Translations under genes and position numbers: made by a program
Origin: Cherax quadricarinatus
Taxonomy: Eukaryota > Arthropoda > Malacostraca > Decapoda > Parastacidae
Direction: 5' to 3'
DNA: 64,000 nt
Assembly: GCF_038502225.1 (NCBI RefSeq)
Contig: NC_091357.1
Location: 11,905,647 to 11,969,646 of the forward strand
Notes under the pieces: generated by a model
What the model saw: only the letters and a program-made list of their open reading frames with translations
Told to the model about the DNA's origin: nothing
Database searches by the model: none
Part shown: positions 21,715 to 31,851 of the stretch, in pieces
How the letters are laid out: each line of letters opens with the position of its first letter
Position numbering within the stretch: the first letter of the stretch is position 1

Positions 21715-21880
21715 GACCTCTGCAACACAGTTGTCATCAAAGATTTGTTAAGTTATACCATGAATTAAGGAAAGATCCTGGACTTCACCTTACTAAAGCA
21801 GACAAAGCAAATACGATAGTAATTATAGACAAGGTAGATTATAGGGGAAAATAAACATATTAGAAGACAGGGATGCGTAG
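21715..21880 (+). pseudogene. Penelope-like element reverse transcriptase remnant
   Basis: The plus strand reads ...RFVKLYHELRKDPGLHLTKA, then DKANTIVIIDKVDYRGK and a stop at 21852, with a frameshifted NILEDRD continuation to 21880. The order L-K-ADK-N-x-V-I-x-D-K-x-DY is a conserved N-terminal block of Penelope-like RTs as I remember it. Upstream and downstream parts are gone. It matters because Penelope-like elements are known carriers of hammerhead ribozymes, several of which occur in this window; but this remnant is not adjacent to any of them. Confidence 0.5.
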
Positions 21881-22440
21881 GATATGCCCGGCAGCGAAGT
21901 GCCTTCGGGGGGATAATGTGTGTATTTAAATGATGAAGTCTGAGAGTAAGGCGGTGCCGTTGTGTGGGTGTAGCTCTCTGGTAGTGACAAGGTTGCTTCA
22001 TACCACGTGTGGAACAATTTCCTCAGGGTCGACTTGGTCCATTCCTCTACTGGATAATATTCTCACGCCTGAAGGCAGCATTTATTGCTTTTTTACATTA
22101 AACGTTTCTTTAACCGTCTAGACGTTTTTCCGAGAGTTGTAAGAGTCCTTTGTTAGAGTAAACGGGTGGCTCACGTTGCTGTGGTTGGTGGTGTGGTTCG
22201 CAAGAACAATGTACGTAACGCTGGTGAGAGTTTACGGAATGACTTTAGTAGGATTGCGGAGAATTTGATCGAGTTTACAAATCGTTCAGATGAGTTCGTG
22301 GAACGTGGGAACCAGTTGATGAAATGTTTGAATTTATCTGTGAATCATTCGAACGATTTTATAGAACACTCCAACAAGTTTACCAAACATTATGTTGAGT
22401 TATGGAAGGGATGTATGAGCCAGTTTATGGAATATTTGAG
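21881..22440. other. Unexplained open region
   Basis: A plus frame (22166-22440 before entering CT repeats) starts at GTG and codes for a hydrophilic peptide with loosely repeated N/F/S-rich segments (NEFxxxxN pattern). No homologue recognised and no splice sites chosen. Confidence 0.3.
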
Positions 22441-22444
22441 CAAG

Positions 22445-23235
<791 letters not shown>

Positions 23236-23329
23236 CCCCTCCAATCTGACCTTGTATATTGGTGACTACAGCCAGAATTTACTCCATAATTTAGATGTTA
23301 ACTAGATACACACTTGCTACTGAGTGATT

Positions 23330-23625
23330 CGTAAATTAACTGGATCAATATCTACTAGTGAGTGAATAAATTAACTGGATCAGTATCTACTAGTGAGTGA
23401 ATAAATTAACTGGATCAGTATCTACTAGTGAGTGAATAAATTAACTGGATCAGTATCTACTAGTGAGTGAATAAATTAACTGGATCAGTATCTACTAGTG
23501 AGTGAATAAATTAACTGGATCAGTATCTACTAGTGAGTGAATAAATTAACTGGATCAATATCTACTAGTGAGTGAATAAATTAACTGGATCAATATCTAC
23601 TAGTGAGTGAATAAATTAACTGGAT
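23330..23625. repeat. 35-bp minisatellite, about 8 copies
   Basis: Unit 'agtgagtgaataaattaact' plus 'ggatcagtatctact', nearly identical copies with one g/a change (cagtat/caatat). Confidence 0.93.
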
Positions 23626-23635
23626 CCTCTTTGAC

Positions 23636-23815
23636 CCTTCTAGTGGGTTCCTTAATGAAGGGCTCTTGCTCCAAGGACTCGGAACTACTTTCCTCTTCAC
23701 CGAGAATCAAACCTGATTACCTCTCATTCCCCATCTGTGTATGACTTACGGGGTTATCGCTTATAATAATAACAATAGTTGCGATAATAATAATAATAAT
23801 AACAATAACACTGGT
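23636..23815 (+). repeat. Dispersed repeat with (AAT)n-rich end
   Basis: 'ggttccttaatgaagggctc', 'accgagaatcaaacctgatt' and 'cggggttatcgcttataata' blocks then AAT/AAC triplets. Same family as 7841-7994 and 33001-33180. Confidence 0.5.
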
Positions 23816-23924
23816 CAACAGCAACAAAGGTATTTAGGATATTTTGGGGTTGCTGAATTCGAAAATGACAGGGTTTTCAAATTGGCTCTGGTTTGTGAAA
23901 TATTGCATATCTACCCTCAGTTAA

Positions 23925-24135
23925 CCCTTAAATGGTCCAGACGTATATATACGTTTTTTCAACATCTGAAAGTATGTAAAAAATGTAGATCTTTTTTTTT
24001 TGTTTTACATGTGAAAACGTGTAAAAAACTTTTATCTACATTTTTTTTGTTATATTTGAAAATATGTAAAAAAAAATAGATCTATTTTTGTAGCACTACG
24101 AATTTGAACGTCGATCTGTTTGGACCGTTTAAGGG
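23925..24135. mobile_element. piggyBac-type MITE with TTAA target duplication
   Basis: TTAA (23921-23924) then CCCTTAAATGGTCCAGAC on the left; the right end, inverted, reads CCCTTAAACGGTCCAAAC and is followed by TTAA (24136-24139). Ends starting CCC and a TTAA duplication are the hallmark of piggyBac transposition. The 211-bp interior is AT-rich with internal inverted 'gtaaaaaatgtagatc' segments and codes for nothing. Non-autonomous. Confidence 0.8.
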
Positions 24136-24404
24136 TTAACAGGGAACTGAGCCGTAACGCCAGTATATATAGTGACTGTTTGTATATACGGATAGTTGTA
24201 ATAAATATTAGTATTTTATTTTTAAGTGATACAACTCCTTTCCTTAAATATTATATCAACAACGACTACCTGACGATATTGTAGCCTTTATTTTGCTATT
24301 TTTTCCAGAGGAACGTGAGTTCTTCACGAAGAACCTGATTAAATAATTCCAATGCATTTTGGTACATTTGTGGCGATTACTCTTTGCAAAAATATAGAAA
24401 AATC

Positions 24405-25175
24405 ACCGATTTTGTAAAACAAGCTTATCTTGCTTATTTTGGAGTGGCGCTGGAGAACAAGACAAGTCTTGGGCTCCCCATAGTCTGTAAAACCTGTGTA
24501 GAATACTTATGACAGTGGAAAAATAGGCAAAGGAAAAGTTTAAACTTGGGAGTATCTATGGTGTGGAGAGAACTGAAAAACCACCACCACTCGTGTTATT
24601 TTGTGTGGTGAATGTGAAAGGTTTCAATCGATACAAGAAAGTCAAGTGGGAATATCCTGATTTGGAGTCAGCAAGGATCACTGTGCCACACAGTGAAGAC
24701 GTTACCATACCAGTGTTTACAACACTGCCTGACCTTCCGTTGTCAGATGTTGAAGCAACTCAGGGTTTAGGACGTAACACAGGTGGTAACAGTGGTAGTG
24801 AATATGAAGTAAACATTTCAACATCCCATCAGTTCTCCCAAGAAGAACTTAATGATCTGATACGTGACCTCAGTCTGTCAAAGCCAGCATCTGAACTTTT
24901 AGCATCCACACTAAAGAAAAGAACTGTCCAGAACAACAAGTTAAAATAACAGTCTATCGGACAAGAGAGGTTGAACTCCTTCCTTACTTCAGCCAAGATG
25001 ATGAACGTGTATACTTCTTCGAATGGAACTTGAATATCGACCAGGTGATTGCCGGCTGTTTATACACAGCTCCATTAGAAGCTTGAAATGTCTTATTGCA
25101 CAATGGTAACCAGTATATATCTCAGTTTCTCGCTCAACAATACTGTGCTAATGACCAACATAGAAAAAATCTTAC
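24405..25175 (+). pseudogene. Frameshifted remnant of an uncharacterised, widely repeated arthropod-type protein
   Basis: Successive plus frames read DFVKQAYLAYFGV, VCKTCVEYL, a stop, KSLNLGVSMVWRELKN, then (24600 on) VKGFNRYKKVKWEYPDLESA and FSQEELNDLIRDLSLSKPAS, then in another frame QVKITVYRTREVELLPYF and finally LLHNGN. The order and wording match a protein family I have seen repeatedly in invertebrate genomes without a known function. At least two frameshifts, one internal stop (TGA near 24510) and a missing segment before LLHNGN make it a pseudogene. The open stretch 24563-24949 is the largest piece. The CxxC and spacing are in keeping with zinc binding, but I give no function. Confidence 0.6.
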
Positions 25176-25830
25176 AAACAACGTTTTAACATGGAGTAAT
25201 TAGTGGTATCTAAATGATCTTACTATGTTAATCTGTTATTATATATAATGAAGTGCTAGTATTTATTACATGATTTGACTTGCATGAGCTAGACAATAAT
25301 TTCAATGCAATTTGTAAGTTAGCTCCGCCTGATCAATATATTTTTCACGTCTTTTATGTTTTTTTTCAATGGAACACCAAATTTATCAAGAATTAGAGCC
25401 AGTCAAGCAAAACCGATGACATTGAATAAAAACCACAGACTTACCCTGAAATCTCTAATATTATTGACCAGAAAATGAATGTTGATCAGTGATAGTTCCA
25501 GTAATAATATTTACAGTAGTAATAAAAATTATAGTTATAGTAATAATGATTAGCAATAATAATAATACAGTAATAATAATATTTACAGTAATAATGATAA
25601 TATATTAATATTGACAGTAGTAGTAATAATATAGTAATAGTGATTATAGTTACAGTAATAATAAGAGTTACTGTATTAATAATAACAATAGTTACACTAA
25701 TAATAGTTTTTGTTGTTGCATTGTTTGTTAATTATGAACATAGTAAATAGTTCAGTCATGGTGAACACTGAAGTTTGTTAACATATTTGATGTTGTATTG
25801 ATCTCTTGTATGTTTCTTACTCCCCCCCCC
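25176..25830. other. AT-rich sequence with degenerate AAT repeats
   Basis: 25500-25710 contains loosely repeated 'taataatatttacagtaata' words. No gene recognised. Confidence 0.45.
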
Positions 25831-25834
25831 ATCC

Positions 25835-25950
25835 CCTACCATTGTTACGTCACTACCATGCTGACGTCACGACTATTGTTACGTCACTACCATGCTGACG
25901 TCACGACCATTGTTACGTCACTACCATGCTGACGTCATTACCATCCTGAC
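25835..25950. repeat. Short tandem repeat around 'gttacgtcactaccatgctg'
   Basis: About three and a half copies of a 34-bp unit, rich in TGACGTCA-like palindromes (CRE-type words); whether a regulatory role exists is unknown. Confidence 0.7.
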
Positions 25951-26031
25951 GTCTTCTTACCTTCCACACATTTCCTTCCCTCTTCACGACATCACCTCTC
26001 TCACATTCCTTTCTGACGCCACATGTCGTCT

Positions 26032-26254
<223 letters not shown>

Positions 26255-26393
26255 AAAGGGATATGTACTTCTCGGTGTATAGACTACAGATTTAGTTGTA
26301 AGTATTATTAAGCTGACAATTTTCCTTACAAACTAACGTTAACGTTAACGCAGTTTAATACCGGAGATAACCGAGAGAGAGTTTTTTTGTGCA

Positions 26394-27912
26394 TATACAC
26401 TGAGAGATACGTCTCCATGTATATACACTGAGAGATACGTCTCCATGTATATACACTGAGAGATACGTCTCCATGTATATACACTGAGAGATACGTCTCC
26501 ATGTATATACACTGAGAGATACGTCTCCATGTATATACACTGAGAGATACGTCTCCATGTATATACACTGAGAGATACGTCTCCATGTATATACACTGAG
26601 AGATACGTCTCCATGTATATACACTGAGAGATACGTCTTCATGTATATACACTGAGAGATACGTCTTCATGTATATACACTGAGAGATACGTCTCCATGT
26701 ATATACACTGAGAGATACGTCTCCATGTATATACACTGAGAGATACGTCTCCATGTATATACACTGAGAGATACGTCTTCATGTATATACACTGAGAGAT
26801 ACGTCTCCATGTATATACACTGAGAGATACGTCTCCATGTATATACACTGAGAGATACGTCTCCATGTATATACACTGAGAGATACGTCTCCATGTATAT
26901 ACACTGAGAGATACGTCTTCATGTATATACACTGAGAGATACGTCTCCATGTATATACACTGAGAGATACGTCTCCATGTATATACACTGAGAGATACGT
27001 CTCCATGTATATACACTGAGAGATACGTCTCCATGTATATACACTGAGAGATACGTCTCCATGTATATACACTGAGAGATACGTCTCCATGTATATACAC
27101 TGAGAGATACGTCTCCATGTATATACACTGAGAGATACGTCTCCATGTATATACACTGAGAGATACGTCTCCATGTATATACACTGAGAGATACGTCTCC
27201 ATGTATATACACTGAGAGATACGTCTCCATGTATATACACTGAGAGATACGTCTCCATGTATATACACTGAGAGATACGTCTCCATGTATATACACTGAG
27301 AGATACGTCTCCATGTATATACACTGAGAGATACGTCTCCATGTATATACACTGAGAGATACGTCTTCATGTATATACACTGAGAGATACGTCTCCATGT
27401 ATATACACTGAGAGATACGTCTCCATGTATATACACTGAGAGATACGTCTCCATGTATATACACTGAGAGATACGTCTCCATGTATATACACTGAGAGAT
27501 ACGTCTCCATGTATATACACTGAGAGATACGTCTCCATGTATATACACTGAGAGATACGTCTCCATGTATATACACTGAGAGATACGTCTCCATGTATAT
27601 ACACTGAGAGATACGTCTCCATGTATATACACTGAGAGATACGTCTCCATGTATATACACTGAGAGATACGTCTCCATGTATATACACTGAGAGATACGT
27701 CTCCATGTATATACACTGAGAGATACGTCTCCATGTATATACACTGAGAGATACGTCTCCATGTATATACACTGAGAGATACGTCTCCATGTATATACAC
27801 TGAGAGATACGTCTCCATGTATATACACTGAGAGATACGTCTCCATGTATATACACTGAGAGATACGTCTCCATGTATATACACTGAGAGATACGTCTCC
27901 ATGTATATACAT
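26394..27912. repeat. 28-bp minisatellite, about 54 near-identical copies
   Basis: Unit 'tgtatatacactgagagata' plus 'cgtctcca'. Almost the only change is cgtctcc to cgtcttc, at about five units, all but one in the first 550 bp. The minus strand has no stop in any frame of the unit, so a 438-codon frame exists, but codon content is simply the repeat. Such uniformity means very recent expansion or homogenisation. Confidence 0.95.
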
Positions 27913-27999
27913 TATTTATATTGTTACGATCATTGAAGGGCACTGTTTTGAGCATTAGCTTCAGTTTATTCTCACTACTAGACGTCAGTGTTATTACTA

Positions 28000-28490
28000 T
28001 ATAGTTCAGGTTATGGTACCTAGAGGGCAGTGTTATAACGCTTTAGTTCAGGTTACTGTACCTAGAGGTCAGTGTTGTGACTAGTTCAGGTTACTGTACC
28101 TAGAGGTCAGTGTTGTGACTAGTTCAGGTTACTGTACCTAGAGGTCAGTGTTGTGACTAGTTCAGGTTACTGTACCTAGAGGTCAATGTTATGATTAGGT
28201 TAGTGTATCTAGAGGTCAATGTTATGATTAGGTTACTGTATCTAGAGGTCAGTGTTGTGACTAGTTCAGTTACTGTACCTAGAGGGCAGTGTTGTGACTA
28301 GTTCAGGTTACTGTATCTAGAGGTCAGTGTTGTGACTAGTTCAGGTTACTGTATCTAGAGGTCATTGTTGTGACTAGTTCAGTTACTGTACCTAGAGGGC
28401 AGTGTCGTGACTACTTCAGGTAGCTGTACCTAGAGGTCAGTGTTGTGACTAGTTCAGTTACTGTACCTAGAGGGCAGTGTTTGTTGCCAG
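28000..28490. repeat. 38-bp minisatellite, about 12 copies
   Basis: Unit built on 'gttactgtacctagaggtca' plus 'gtgttgtgactagttcag', with moderate divergence and a shorter 'atgattag' variant. Confidence 0.9.
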
Positions 28491-28596
28491 CGTCTCCAGT
28501 AAACGTGCTGAGTTTCTGTTTGGTAATGTCTGTTCATAAACGTGACTCATCCTTCAGGAATACGCTTCAACATTTTCGGGGGTGACGCAAGACATG

Positions 28597-28745
28597 TAGG
28601 TGTGTTTGTGTACTCACCTAGTTGTGGTTGCAGGGGTAGAGTCACAGCTCCTGGCCCCGCCTCTTCACTGGTCGCTACTAGGTCACTCTTCCTGCTCCAT
28701 GAGCTTTGTCATGCCTCTTCTGAAAGCTATGTATGGATCCTGCCT
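28597..28745 (-). repeat. LINE 3'-end fragment truncated at (GT)n
   Basis: 'gtactcacctagttgtggtt' to 'agctatgtatggatcctgcc', the same 3' end as at 8.7-9.0 kb and 38.5-40.7 kb. Its 5' break (right side on the plus strand) falls exactly at a GT tract (28745-28796). Confidence 0.75.
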
Positions 28746-28748
28746 GTG

Positions 28749-28782
<34 letters not shown>

Positions 28783-28856
28783 CGTGTGTGTGTGCTTGCG
28801 TGTCACTTTGTGTAAAACAAAGGTAGAACCCTTATATGTTTGTTTTATCCAAGGTG

Positions 28857-28857
<1 letters not shown>

Positions 28858-28906
<49 letters not shown>
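28858..28906. repeat. (CA)n microsatellite
   Basis: 24 CA units immediately before the RT fragment beginning at 28907. Confidence 0.97.
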
Positions 28907-28910
<4 letters not shown>

Positions 28911-29130
28911 CCTCAAGGCTCTGTATTAGGACCAGTACTGTTTCTGATGTTTTTGACACACCAGAAGAGACAGATGTATCCATGTTTGCAGATGTAAAGT
29001 TAACGAGGGGAATAAAAACTGGTAAGAACCAGGCAAGACTACCACTGAACGTCATACAAGTAGCTACAGGAATATAGTCTCAGTAAATGCAAGGTAATGA
29101 AGATGTGAGTAAGAGGACCAGAAACTGAGA
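28907..29130 (+). pseudogene. LINE reverse transcriptase fragment starting at (CA)n
   Basis: The plus strand reads VPQGSVLGPVLFLMF directly after the CA tract, then, in a shifted frame, a palm-motif relic MFADVKLTRGIKT (one aspartate of FADD lost), and finally SKCKVMKM-type residues. It is the same broad LINE type as the 38.5-40.7 kb copy. Small deletions and frame changes make it non-functional. Confidence 0.7.
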
Positions 29131-29197
29131 ATAGTTTCGGGTAACAAAGGATGTAAACCTTGATAAGTAAGATACATGTGTGCAACAGTTAGGTATC

Positions 29198-29240
29198 TTC
29201 AGAAACGTTTCGCCTACACAGTAGACTTCTTCAGCCAAGT
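29198..29240 (-). ncRNA. Hammerhead ribozyme-like motif, intact core and stem II
   Basis: Minus strand: CTGAAGA (plus 29228-29234), stem II of six pairs (GTCTAC loop TGT GTAGGC), GAAA (plus 29208-29211), then the self-complementary ACGT expected for a very short helix III, then the cleavage-site U (plus 29204). Helix I is weak in this copy (G-U, G-C, then mismatch). Core bases are all as required. Confidence 0.55.
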
Positions 29241-29325
29241 ACAGCGGAGGCAGAAGAAGCATTAGATATGTAAAGACTGATTACATCGTCTTTCCATCTT
29301 CATTGCTTCTACTGCCTCATCTGTA

Positions 29326-29366
29326 TTCGACTGAAGAACTCTACTGTATAGGCAAAACGTTTCGAA
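29326..29366 (+). ncRNA. Hammerhead ribozyme-like motif, core base G12 mutated
   Basis: CTGAAGA at 29331-29337 with a perfect five-pair helix I (TTCGA with TCGAA), but the GAAA block reads AAAA (29353 on). Loss of G12 should abolish cleavage, so this partner arm is probably dead while preserving the fold. Confidence 0.5.
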
Positions 29367-29405
29367 ATAAAGATACTTAACTAACTAACTTGTCGGTGTT
29401 GTATA

Positions 29406-29635
29406 CCAGTATCATATTCACGCTGTAAAAATTACTGAAGAAACAAGACCTGGGAGTGAGCACAGTGCCGAGCATATCGCCGGAGTCATTCAATAGGCGA
29501 TAACCTCTGCAGTAAATACTGTTTGGCAAATCTAGGATTAGCTTTGAAAAATCTCAACAGAGAGTCGTTAACGGCATTATACTCAACATATGTCAAGTTA
29601 TCTTGGAGTATTCAGCACCAGCATGGAATCCTCAC
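29406..29635. other. LINE-like C-terminal relic or unique sequence
   Basis: 29430-29600 has 'aagacctgggagtgagcaca', 'gccggagtcattcaataggc' and 'gataacctctgcagta', which on the plus strand resemble the KDLGVxxxS...A region that follows the palm in the same LINEs. Decayed; low certainty. Confidence 0.4.
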
Positions 29636-29745
29636 CTGATAATGTAGAACGAAACAAACCACAGTACGGGTGGGGATGGAACTCGCGGCAAATGAGTCGT
29701 AAAACTCCAGGCCAGTGCGTGATGTAGTACGCCAAGAGACTGGAG
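29636..29745 (-). repeat. tRNA-like SINE or foldback arm
   Basis: 'acaaaccacagtacgggtgg' and 'gtcgtaaaactccaggccag' blocks, same family as 6612-6799 and 59100-59265. The B-box region is decayed. Confidence 0.5.
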
Positions 29746-30192
29746 AAATCGCACTGGTATGTACAGAGGAGTACATGGGAAAGACAGCTAGCAGAGGACT
29801 TGATAGTCCTCACCGAGACTGTCTCTTAAGAACTAGATACATAAATTCAAGACTGTCGTGTGTTATTGAGGTGTGCGAGTCTAGGATAGTAAAGTAGAAG
29901 GCTCTCTTTTCACCTTCAGCTCGTGCTGGCACGGAGACGAGGAAAATATACCATACCGTATTGGAAAACTGGTAAGGAATTGACAGGAGAGGTGAAGGTG
30001 CGTGGAAGACATGACCTACAACTGCCTCTACTAACTTAGTACTGTTACTAGCTTAAACTACTTGTGATGCTCCACTGCCACCCAGATCTGTGTACCTGTG
30101 GTTCTAAGCTCACCACCGGTTGAATATGGTATTGGTATACAATACTGACAAGTTGATAAGTAAGACACATGTGCAACACTTGGGTATTTTTA

Positions 30193-30235
30193 TTCTGAAA
30201 CTTTTAACCTACACTGTAGGCTTCATCAGTCATGT
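30193..30235 (-). ncRNA. Hammerhead-like motif, damaged GAAA/helix III
   Basis: Minus strand: canonical CTGATGA (plus 30223-30229) and a six-pair stem II (GCCTAC, loop AGT, GTAGGT with one G-U pair), but GAAACGTTTC is reduced to AAAAGTTTC. The CUGAUGA form, the most classical version, strengthens the family identification. Confidence 0.5.
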
Positions 30236-30413
30236 ACAGAGGAGGCAGAAACAGTAGAGATGTAAAGATGATATAATCGGTCCTTCACCCTTGTAGACCT
30301 AGTGTTGAAGTGGTCAGTCTGGCCACCTCAGTAGTATTGAGGTGATACTACGTCTTCAAGGGTGACTGATTATAGCATCTTGACATTTCTACTGCTTCTG
30401 CTGATTCCTCTGT

Positions 30414-30456
30414 ACTTGACTGAAGAAGACTACAGTGTAGGCGAAACGTTTCGGAA
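30414..30456 (+). ncRNA. Hammerhead ribozyme-like motif, best preserved in window
   Basis: Helix I 5' strand TTGA (30416-30419), CTGAAGA core (30420-30426), stem II GACTAC with loop AGT and GTAGGC (five of six pairs), GAAA (30443-30446) and the ACGT palindrome, then the cleavage U at 30450 and helix I 3' strand TCGG (30451-30454; two Watson-Crick and two G-U pairs). All catalytic bases fit CUGANGA...GAAA...NUH. As helix III is only the self-complementary ACGT, activity would be expected mainly from a dimer or tandem form, as known for hammerheads in Penelope-like elements and retrozymes. Confidence 0.62.
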
Positions 30457-30505
30457 TAAAGATACCTTACTGTTACACGTGTCTTATTTATCACCACTAC
30501 TAATA

Positions 30506-30945
30506 TTAATGTCTGGTTTGTCTCGGTGTCAGGTGATCGTGCTGACTCAGTCACTGATAAAGGTGAACGATGAAAGGCTAAAGAAACTGAACCTTAAGAC
30601 CTTAAAGACTGAAAGAAACAGGAACAGGAGAGACATGACAGCGACATACAAAATATTCAGATGACTTGATAGGGTGGACAGGGATAAACTATTCATGAGA
30701 TGGGGAACGGGTACACAAGGTCATAGTTGAAGGTTAAAGACACATAGAGTCGCAGGGATATCAGGCAGTATTTCTTCAGCCTGATAATGGTTAGGAAGTA
30801 GAGTGACCTCAACGAGAAAGTGACGACAAACTCCATACGTTGTTTTAAGATGAGGTATGACAGGACCCACGAGACTAGAGGAAGTTTAACAAGTGCCAGT
30901 TTAAGAAGCGGGGTCAGTAGCTGAGACTAGTACCCAGCAATCAGA
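30506..30945 (+). pseudogene. Degenerate LINE C-terminal region
   Basis: The plus strand around 30545-30660 reads words such as 'LTQSLIKVNDERLKKL' and 'LKTLKTERNRNRRDM(T)ATYKIF', close to the LxxLxxRRxRGDLIxxYKI pattern of LINE C-termini, and 30660-30900 has the '(D)RVDRDKLF...' and 'SDLNEKVTTNSIR' type continuation, then LINE 3' end at 30946. Frames are interrupted. Probably the 3' part of one LINE copy into which the hammerhead pair inserted. Confidence 0.55.
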
Positions 30946-30950
30946 AGGAG

Positions 30951-30984
<34 letters not shown>

Positions 30985-31050
30985 CAGGAGCTGTGAATCG
31001 ACCCCTGCAGCCACAAACAGGTGAATACACACACAGACATGTGTGGCAGC
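30946..31050 (+). repeat. LINE 3' end next to (CA)n
   Basis: (CA)n at 30955-30981, then 'ggcaggagctgtgaatcgac', 'cctgcagccacaaacaggtg', 'aatacacacacag'. A short 3' fragment that begins at a CA tract and ends in CA repeats. Confidence 0.7.
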
Positions 31051-31850
31051 ATCAGGTATCAACACTGAACAAACCATCAGTGAAGATGACACAGCTCGCC
31101 ACGCGCCTCATCTGACCAATAAAGGGGGTAAATTAGGCAGAAAATGATGGATAATGAGTGAGAATGAATGATAGCATGGTTAGGTAAGCTTGGCGAGGTG
31201 TCACGCCCCATGTGTGTATGTATATGTATATAATCTTTTTTTAATATAGGGAGGTGCCACATCTAGAACTTTACATATATACATACATACAGAACAAGCC
31301 ACATGTGGATGAAAGTAAATCTTTAGATCTTTTGTGTTCTCGTGGGTCGTCAAAAACTATGTAATGTTGGCAGATAGCAACAGATAGAAGGGGAAATTCT
31401 ATTAAGTCAAGGCAGATGGTATCAGTGGCAGCCTATGTCACAGAGTGAGGCCCGCCACCGACCTAACAGTAAATTAGCTAGGGTTGAACTGGTAATTTAA
31501 TGAAGTCAGGATTTGACTGGTATACTGTAATAAAATAGCTGCTGTTTAGCTCGTCATCCCAAGAATTTGTGTTCAGCTGAGAGTAGTGACAACGTGTTGG
31601 AGGGTAGTGTCAGCCGTGCCAGGTGGAGAGAAGACCAGTGTCTTGTAGTGAGAGATCAATGTTTTGGGTGATGTTAGTGCAAGAAGCAGTGAAGTATTGC
31701 CTCGTGGCCAGCCTCCCTCTCTTATACATCACAAACCAGTGTCTTCACAGTAACACTTTGTCACAGATCAAAAAAACTGCATCACAGAATAGCGTAAATG
31801 CAACGAGAGTTGGGGGAAACGTGACTGATACAGGAGCTGCATCAGCAAGA
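31051..31850. other. No feature recognised
   Basis: Unique-looking; a frame opens at 31623 (MERRPVSCSERSMFWVMLVQ...) and runs into the CAG/CAA repeat. The upstream 75 codons have no recognised motif, though a coding origin is not excluded. Confidence 0.3.
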
Positions 31851-31851
31851 A

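Larger units (their letters stand above)
29160..29405. repeat. Inverted pair of hammerhead-bearing repeat arms
   Basis: Left arm (29165-29275) and right arm (29290-29400) are inverted copies around a centre near 29283: 'gtgcaacagttaggtatct', ribozyme-like core, 'gaggcagaagaagcat', 'gtaaagactgattac', then the same in reverse. The transcript of either strand could make a long hairpin with one ribozyme-like core in sense and the other in antisense. Confidence 0.75.
30130..30505. repeat. Inverted pair of hammerhead-bearing repeat arms (longer)
   Basis: Left arm from 'atacaatactgacaagttga' and right arm to 'acacgtgtcttatttatcac', with inner segments 'ttcacccttgtagac' / 'cttcaagggtgac' also inverted, so each arm is about 180 bp. 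Centre near 30320. One core (right) is intact, the other (left) is damaged. Confidence 0.75.

Noticed and set aside
26639..27955. 438-codon minus-strand frame with METYLSVYIHGD-type repeats
   Set aside because: Produced by the 28-bp array, which has no stop in any minus frame; shorter shadows exist in all phases.
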